A stretch of DNA of 64,000 nt from Apodemus sylvaticus (Eukaryota > Chordata > Mammalia > Rodentia > Muridae), in contig NC_067487.1 of NCBI RefSeq assembly GCF_947179515.1, positions 41,062,766 through 41,126,765 on the forward strand. Reading direction: 5' to 3'. The notes under the pieces are model-generated. The model did not search any database. It saw only the letters and a list, made by a program, of their open reading frames with translations, and was not told where the DNA came from. Position 1 is the stretch's first letter; each line of letters begins with the position of its first letter. Both the position numbers and the translations under genes were made by a program. Below are positions 57,060 through 64,000 of this stretch, piece after piece.

Positions 57060-59436
57060 TAGAGCAAACCTAAATAAAAAAGAGGTTGCTAAACTGAATC
57101 AATCTATACTTTGATTGACTTTGAGTTGCTGGACCAAGGATATGCTATTTTGGGAGAGAGGCTCTGTATTTGTGTTAACAGGAAAGAAGAAAAGGCTTTG
57201 GATTTCTTCCAAAGTTATAAAGATTAGATTTGATAGACAAAGACTCCTAAAGATCTCATCTATAGGTAGGAAGGAATTGAAAGGCTCAAATATACTGGTA
57301 ATGTATATTGCTAAACCTTCTATTAAAACAACTATGGAACTGACAGGGACATATATGTCTCCAGTCAGAACTTCAACTTACATGGCCAATAAATTTTGTT
57401 AGCTACAGAATTCTCTTATTATTATTTACTATCTTTTCATATGATATAAATGGATATTTATATTGCAATTTGATTATATTATCAAACTAATTCTAAAGAA
57501 AGACAGCTAATTGTCTTTCACTTACTCAAACAAGGAGCAAAATTCATCTTCAACTGATCTGAGAACATCCCATACTTTATGCTAATATATAAATATGTAT
57601 TACCTCTAAAAGCTTTATGTTCATGGAAAGACCAAAAGGACAGTTCTGACAAGATTCACCCTTGGGGATGCTGAGATGATGAGACTTGCTGTTCTAACTT
57701 TTTGACCGATCCTGCCTCAAACTGATGCTGTTTTCAGAGATTTGCTTCCAGAACAGCTTCAGGAAAGACAACTCATCCCTGATGACCTTGGTCCATGCAG
57801 CCTTTTGGATTGTTCCCACCAGGACTTCAGTTAAGCCCTGTTCTTTCAACACATAAAGACTGGATAACAAATGATGGCAGCTAGCTTTATTTTAACTTAA
57901 CCGTTTTTCCAGTTTCTGTTTGGGCCTCCAAACAGAAATTCTTTGCTTCAACTCAACAGGAAGCAATTATAAAGAGACCATCATTCTAATCCCTTAAATT
58001 GGGGCAGGTAATTTTGTTTATTTTATAAATTATAAATATCATTTTAAGGGATGATGTACAAATAATTATAGTCTTGAACAGGGAGGAAACTAAATAGGGA
58101 GCTTAGACTCTGGAATTTTTGTCTTTCCTTTCCTCTTCTCTATCCTTCTAGGATGGGGGGGTTAAAAAGAAAAATAGGGGATATAGTATTATTATAAGAA
58201 ATTAGACAAATAAGGATGGATTAGTAAATCCACTCTTAAAAGCATTTTATAGCAATAATTTTACACTGGTAGAGATCTTCATATTTTGATTCAGAATTAA
58301 TATGTTATCTTACATTTGTATATAGATACAGGTTTAAGGTTTTCATTGGCATAAATCTTTGCATATTGATACAAAATTTAAGATTAATTTTGTTACAACA
58401 TATGTATGTTTTGACTCTTATATAGATATTATGCTTATGCAACTCATTTAAGAATTCAAGGCTTAGTTCTAGTATTTTGATAGCTGTTATTACAAACTGT
58501 TTAGAAAAATTAATTGAATAATGCAAGTTAATAGCCTGATAGTCAAACTCCTGGTCATATGATACTAATTTAGTTAATTACAATAAAATGTTTTCAAAGT
58601 TATTCAAATAGTAAAAGCTAAAAATAACAATGTTTAAAATCCAGATATGCTCTATATAGGTAGATGGTCTTTAAAAGTGTCAGAGATCCACAGAATATTT
58701 AAAACCATTTTTTATTAAAAGATCTTTTGACTATGAGACTGATTTGCTTCTGAAAGTACCTGCATTCTACTTTAAAGAAAAGGATGAACACCTATAACCT
58801 CCATATGGAGTTGTTTCAATTATGGCAAACTAGCCACTGGGAAAAAAGTCCCAACATTGTCTGGAGATGAAATGCTGTCCAAAAAGGACAAATGGACACA
58901 GGGTGGTCAATTGCTAAACTCTGCCAAGACAGGATAAGCTAGTTATTCATAATTCCTGCTTCATTTAAGGTTTGTCAGATGTTCTGGGACAGAAGGCTGA
59001 AGATAGATGCTACAATATTGTAAAGAATATTTGGGACTGTCCACACAGAAAGCTATCTCTGTCATTTCTATCATTTGTGGAGTATGCTGTTTCCTGCATA
59101 CTCAAATATTTATTCCTTCTTAGATGTGTAATGAGGTTGAAGACTAGATAATTATAATCTCACAATTAAACTTAAATTGTTTACAATTTAAGAAGATGTT
59201 CTAGGTCTAAAAAAGATGTTTTTAGGATGGTCGTACAAGTTAAGATAAAAAGTAATTTCTAACTCATCAGGATAGGATAGATGATAAAATACTTTATCTA
59301 CATTGCCAAATATAATGAACTGGACATTATAAATTTGTATTAAAAATTTGTATTATACTGTATGATTTTCATGTAATTGTATTTAATTTATATTTGAGAG
59401 AAAAGGAGCATTTTTATTGGACTAAAAAGTAAGAAT
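57060..59436 (+). mobile_element. Probable ERV-derived internal sequence, AT-rich
   Basis: The text resembles a multi-copy murine ERV-type repeat (blocks GGGAGAGAGGCTCTGTATTT, TTGGATTTCTTCCAAAGTTA, GATTTGCTTCCAGAACAGCT, AACCCTGTTCTTTCAAC-type, CAGTTTCTGTTTGGGCCTCC). A polypurine-tract-like AAAAAGAAAAATAGGGGA is at 58164-58181. No gag, pro or pol motif is visible. The 95-codon frame at 57115-57402 is an isolated remnant. The family name and exact borders are unknown. Confidence 0.45.
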
Positions 59437-59965
59437 TGTGAGGCTGGGTCTGTTGTTATGCATTGCAGTGCTAGGTGTAGGCCCACAAAGCTGGATTGGC
59501 GCAGAGGTGAGAGAGTCCACATTGAGACCCGAGTGATGCTTTGTGACCTTGCCCCCAAGTTATTCCTGATTGGTAAGTAAAGATGCCTACAACCTACAGC
59601 TGGACAGAGTTTAGACAGGTGGGGTTTAGTGTTCCTGAACTTGGGGTCAGAGGAAACCCGGGAGAGAGAGAGAAGAAGGAGGAGAGAGAAGGAGGAGAGA
59701 GAAGAAGGAGGAGAGAGAAGAAAGATGCCATGGGTTAGGAGTCAAGAAAGCATGGAGATTGAGGACTGGCCAATTGGAGTTGAGAACAGCCCAAATGCAA
59801 CCTCGTAAGTAATAGCTCAGGGTTATTGGTAAGAAATAGATTTTAATAGCACAGAGAGTAGATATTTGCCTAGCCTTAGTGCCAATAAAGGCATATTATA
59901 AATATAAAGGTCTTGTGTGTCTTTTATCCAGGAACTCCATGACCAAAGGCAATGTAGAAGCTCTG
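59437..59965 (+). mobile_element. LTR-like 3' segment with polyadenylation signal
   Basis: It begins TGTGAGGCTGGGTCTGTTGT and includes GAGACCCGAGTGATGCTTTG, a purine minisatellite (59660-59725) and GTGCCAATAAAGGCATATTA, with AATAAA at about 59884 followed by TCTTGTGTGTCTTTT. This is LTR-like organisation with a downstream GT-rich element. The 3' border near AAGCTCTGGATTGAG is approximate, and no target duplication was established. Confidence 0.5.
59660..59725. repeat. Polypurine minisatellite (units of about 16 bp)
   Basis: AGAAGGAGGAGAGAGA-type units repeat about four times, all purine, within the LTR-like segment. Confidence 0.9.
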
Positions 59966-60546
59966 GATTGAGATGAAATATTCTCTACAAGAGGAAATAA
60001 CCAAACTGGGAATCAGTTACCTCCGTCTGAACAAGAAGAGAAATAGAAATACAGGAGATTTTCAAGAGCTCAAATGACAGCTCAAAGACAAGATGAGATT
60101 TCATCTATTTTCAAAACATTGTTGTTGGGCTTTTCTTGGAAGCACCTGGCTATCTCTCTTTAACCAAAAAATAGCAAATATTCAGTGCTTGGGAATATGT
60201 GTGAGCTTCAATTTACTTGACAGCAGTAGGAGTCTTTACATTTTACCAGAGTTCATTGAAAAAGTTGTTAAATTTATGTTTTGAGGATTATTTTATAGAT
60301 TATGTTTATTTGATAAAACATAACTTCATTTTTCTCCATGATTATGCAAGGATTGTAAATAAAGAGGAAACATTCTAGCCATATCTGATATAATCAAATT
60401 ATATATATATACTATCAAATTATAATCAAATTAATATATTCTGAATGGCTAACAAAAATGTTAATACCCGTTAAAGCAAATAATAATAATTCTAGATGAT
60501 TAATTAGAAAATACCCATAAGAAATATTTTATCTATTCCTTTATGA
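59966..60546. other. AT-rich low-copy DNA
   Basis: No gene, RNA or named repeat recognised. Confidence 0.5.
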
Positions 60547-60558
60547 CAGTACTCTTTT

Positions 60559-61014
60559 TATTAATCATTTTATTCATTTATATTTCAAATGATATCGAAC
60601 TTACCTCTCCACAACCCTCCCATCCCTCTCCCTCCCTCCCCTTTGCTTCTATGAGGGTGCTCCTCCACCCACTCATCCACTCCTGCCTCACCACTCTTGC
60701 ATCGCCTTATGCTGGGCCATGAAGCCTCCACAGGACTAAGGAGGTTCTTAGTCCCTTCCCTTCCATTTATGTCCAACAAGGCCTCCCCTGCTACATATGT
60801 ATCTGAAGCTATGGCTCCCTCCATGTATACTCTTTGGTTGGTGGTTTAGTCCCTGGGAGCTCTGGGTGCTCCAGTTAACTGATATTGTCCTTTATATGGG
60901 GTCACAGCCCCCTTCAGCTCCTTCAGTCCTTCCCCTAGCTCTTCCATTGGGGTCCCTGGGTTCAGTTCAAGGACTGGTTATGAGTACCTGACTCTCTATT
61001 GGTCAGGTACATCC
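60559..61014 (-). mobile_element. L1 3' UTR fragment, antisense
   Basis: TTAATCATTTTATTCATTTA, TTCTATGAGGGTGCTCCTCC, TGTCCAACAAGGCC and CATGTATACTCTTTGGTTGG are the reverse complement of a murine L1 3' UTR. Flanks CAGTACTCTTTT (60547-60558) and CAGCACTCTTTT (61015-61026) give a 12-bp target duplication with one mismatch. Confidence 0.9.
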
Positions 61015-61026
61015 CAGCACTCTTTT

Positions 61027-61992
61027 AAGAAACACAACTGTGGTCATTCACACAACCTTGACAACATCAATATCAGAAAAACATTACTGGATGATATTAT
61101 TTTGAGGAATACTTTTGTAAAGGAGCAATATATTTCACAATACCAATAATCAAATGCCCAGAGAAATGAAAAGTAAGATATCTCAAGATATAAAGAAAAC
61201 TTAAGACACTGTATGTGTATTAGCATGTGTGTATATGTGTGTGTGTATGTACATGCATATATGTGTATATTACTGCAAGAGTGACAGTCAATATAATACA
61301 CTGTCATGGTAAGTAAAATGAAATTTCATGGATTTAGATGGGCGCTAAGAAAGATTTAAAGCTCCAGGTCACTATTATAATAGGACTTTAATGATGTAAT
61401 AATTAATAATTCAATCTAGACTATGACACATTTTAAATTAAATTTCTTATTTAAATCAGGACTGTTTGATTAGCTAGATATATTTTGAACAGGAGTAATT
61501 GATTGAGTAGCTTTGGCATTTCAACAGACTATAAATGAAACTGACATTGTTTACCACAATGTTTTTTCTATAATCATTTGATTTAACTCATAAATAAAAC
61601 ATAGTAGGCAGTAGAGTTAGTTCATTGAGACCAACGCTTGCCTGGTATTCACACTACACACTTCAGTGAATTCTGGTACGGTGTGAACTCCCTTTCATGT
61701 CCATTCTCAGACAATGGAATGATTAGTTACAACAGAGACTCATACTTGACATTATCAATTATGACTGACCGTTACAGCCAGTTTCCCATCTCTCCAGTTT
61801 GAACTTTGTGATTAGATCAATCCATTTGTAGTTGTAACTTCCTCAGACCCGCATTGCAATTCTCATTGCTGGATCTGGGCACATTCCAGGAACGGTTTAA
61901 TTTTAAGAAAGAGGACGACTGACTTCTACTTCACCACCTGTGCTCCTGTAGGCTCCTGGGAAGTGATCTCAGGCTTTGTGAGCTCAGCATTA
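61027..61992. other. Low-copy non-coding DNA
   Basis: A short TG-rich patch lies at 61208-61268. Nothing else recognised. If the coding-like frame at 61993 is an exon or retrocopy, its 3' untranslated part would lie at the right end of this stretch. Confidence 0.5.
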
Positions 61993-62199
61993 CTACTCAC
62001 GGATGCTCTCAGTTATGGTGAGACCCATTATGTGTCTCACAGCCATAAGGACTGCAGTGGTTGCTATCTGGGCCATCATGTAGTAGAAGTAGCTGTCATT
62101 TGAGACGTAGTGTTGGGTGAAGGGGGTCTGGTATTCAGGAAGAGCAGGTTTAGTTTCCATGTGGCATCTTAAATTTTTGTATCCTTTGTGTCTAGACAA
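61993..62199 (-). other. Unidentified coding-like frame, possible exon or retrocopy
   Basis: A 68-codon minus-strand frame ends in TAG at 61993-61995. From METKPALPEYQTPFTQHY onward its third codon positions are mostly C or G although the region is AT-rich, which is unusual for a chance frame. It contains a hydrophobic stretch FYYMMAQIATTAVLMAVRH that could be membrane-spanning, and it ends ITESIRE. A TGTCTAG acceptor-like site precedes it on the minus strand. I do not recognise the protein. It could be a terminal exon, a processed pseudogene fragment or chance. Confidence 0.3.
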
Positions 62200-62979
62200 T
62201 ACAATATGAACTTTGTCAAATGCTTTGCAGCTTCTGCAAAGGAGAGGTTTACCACATTATTTTACAGTTCCAAATAGGAAATTAATAGAATCATTAGTGT
62301 AGCCTATGAAATAATACAAACAACTCTTTGACCCTTTTAAATGTTAGCCTGATCTTTACCACTGTGACAGTGCATCTAAGATGGTCATTTTATTAAGAGC
62401 AAATGCTTGATTTAGATGAATGGTTTCAAAGTTTCAATCCATGGTTGGTTGGATTGATGGCTTTTCAGCCCAAACTGAGACAGTACAGCCTGATAGAAAC
62501 ATGTGGTGGGTGGTACTGCTGAAAACGACTGCTTTCCACGGTGAGTGGGAGTCATAGAACGGAATGAATCAGAGTCCCAATGCTCCATTCAAGGATATTC
62601 CATAATAACTTAACTTCCAGTATCCCCCCACCTATTAAGGACCACTACTTTTTTACAGCACCACCAGCTCAGGACTATGTCTTCAACACAGCAGATATTT
62701 TTGAAGAAATCTGGGTTCTAAATCACAGTGATGACTGCTATTTTTTTTTAAAGGTAGATAAAGATGAAGGCAAAAGAAACAAAACATTTATGATGTATTG
62801 AAAAACGGTAGCCATTACTTTTCAGAATGTATTTCCATTTCAGTGTCTGGACATCCTTGAATAGAACTGTAGTGTAACATTTATTTGGAATGAGAGACTC
62901 ATATTATCTTATGGGCTTTCTAAGTATGACTGTAATGTGGGATTGTAGAAGACAGGACTTTTGATGAATGCACCTACAA
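62200..62979. other. Low-copy non-coding DNA
   Basis: No recognised gene, RNA or repeat. Confidence 0.5.
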
Positions 62980-63886
62980 AATTTTTTATTTGATATATTC
63001 TTTATTTACATTTAAAATGTTTTCCCCTTTGTAGGATCCCCCATCCCCGAAAGTCCCATAAGCCCTCTTCCCTCCCCTTGTTCCCCAATCAACCCCTTCC
63101 CGCTTCCCTGTCCTGGTATTTCTCCACACTGTTGCACTGAGCCTCTCTAAGACCAGGGGCCTTTCCTTCCTTCTTGGGCATCATTTGATATGTGAATTGT
63201 GTCCTGGGTATTGCAAGCTTCTGGGCTAATATCTGCTTATCAGTGAGTGCATACCATGTGTGTTCTTTTGTGATTGGGTCACCTCACTCAGGATGACATT
63301 CTCCAGTTCCACTCATTTGCCTAAGAATTTCATGAATTCATTGTTTTTAATAGCTGAGTAGTATTCCATAGTGTAAATATACCACATTTTCTGTATCTAT
63401 TCCTCTGTCGAGGGACATCTGGGTTCTTTCCAGCTTCTGGGTAATATAAATAGGACTGCTATGAACATAGTGGAACATATATCCTTATTATATGCTGGGG
63501 AATCCTCTGGGTATATGCTCAGGAGTGGTATAGCTGGTTCCTCTGGTAGTATTATGGCCAGTTTTCTGAGAAACTGCCAGACTGATTTCCAGAGTGGTTG
63601 TACCAGCTTGCAACCCCACCAGCAGTGAAAGAGTGTTCCCCTTTCTCCACATCCTTGCCAGCACCTGTTTTCTCCTGAGTTTTTGATCCTAGCCATTCTG
63701 ACTGGTGTGAGGTGAAATCTCAGTTTTGATTTGCATTTCCCTGATGACTAAGGATGTTGAACATTTCTTTAGGTGTTTCTCAGCCATTCAATATTCCTCC
63801 GGTGAAAATTCTTTGTTTAGCTCTGTACCCCATTTTTTAATAGGGTTATCTGACTCTTTGGAGTCTATATTCTTATGTTCTTTGTA
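62980..63886 (-). mobile_element. L1 3' end with ORF2 C-terminus, antisense, 5'-truncated
   Basis: The left end TTTTTTATTTGATATATTCT is the complement of the A-tail region. On the minus strand ORF2 text is open at 63397-63696 (CWQGCGERGTLFHCWWGCK, YPEDSPAYNKDICSTMF, RCPSTEE) and then broken before SLISGY. The upstream limit is at about 63886, where L1 text (AAAGAACATAAGAATATAGA on the minus strand) gives way to unrelated sequence. It is inactive. Confidence 0.92.
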
Positions 63887-64000
63887 GGGAACAGTAACTC
63901 TTGAGATCTTAGAGTCATTGTCTATGAGAAATAATCCTGCAGAATATCTACTGTGCCTAGTTTTGATAAGAGAAATTAATGAGGTTCAGAGGGACTTATT
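63887..64000. other. Short non-repeat segment at window end
   Basis: Nothing recognised in the last 114 bases. Confidence 0.5.

Noticed and set aside
57115..57402. A 95-codon frame with protein-like composition
   Set aside because: It is isolated, in a repeat-like AT-rich block with no neighbouring frame, and I could not match it to any domain. It is kept only as part of the ERV-like block.

Overview
The window reads as non-coding chromosomal DNA of a murine rodent. It carries B1, B2, B3 and B4 SINEs, murine L1 pieces (including a 5' UTR with tandem monomers of about 200 bp), 4.5SI-RNA-derived sequence, a URR1-type hAT element and very long microsatellites. Mouse (Mus) is more likely than rat: I saw no ID elements, which are dense in rat, and the young L1 3' ends resemble mouse types. 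That species call is an inference. I found no protein-coding gene of the host that I would defend. Nearly all open frames are shadows of repeats, such as poly-Arg/Glu frames in purine tracts and Leu/Ser frames in CT tracts. The longest genuine coding-like frame, at 18.75-20.0 kb, is the C-terminal part of an L1 ORF2.

Layout. 0-3.2 kb: old LTR-like sequence, two LTR-type elements of one MaLR-like family (one with a clean 5-bp target duplication) and two B2s, one with a large TG/TA microsatellite in its tail. 3.2-8.4 kb: mostly low-copy DNA with MIR and LINE-2-like remnants, a B3, and a 33-nt tailless U2 snRNA retrocopy. 8.4-11.7 kb: an antisense L1 keeping its 5' UTR, ORF1 and half of ORF2 but lacking its 3' half. 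11.7-12.8 kb: a rodent repeat called family A here. 15.1-17.0 kb: two B2s, a B3-like SINE and a decayed Rho-GTPase processed pseudogene. 18.2-20.8 kb: a four-level nest (LTR, containing family A, containing B1, containing L1). 21-33 kb: low-copy DNA with MIRs, simple repeats and one L1 tail. 33.7-37.3 kb: L1, LTR, family B, a 4.5SI fragment and another L1 tail. 37.9-39.3 kb: B3, two huge polypyrimidine tracts and family A. 40.9 kb: a second 4.5SI fragment with target duplication. 42.2-46.5 kb: a solo ERV LTR, B3, URR1, inverted family B, B2 and B4. 49.7 kb: a 235-bp pure purine tract. 53.5-54.9 kb: B4 and an old L1 3' UTR. 56.6-57.0 kb: duplicated B1 monomers. 57-60 kb: an AT-rich, probably ERV-derived block ending in an LTR-like segment. 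60.5-63.9 kb: two antisense L1 tails and one short coding-like frame at 62.0-62.2 kb.

No genes act together here. The biology is retrotransposition history: target-primed insertions by L1 machinery (L1, B1, B2, U2, 4.5SI, Rho pseudogene), LTR insertions and one DNA transposon, followed by microsatellite growth that often starts inside element tails. Family names were recalled from sequence features without a database search. Element borders without a target duplication are good to about 10-30 bp. No undescribed biological system was found.
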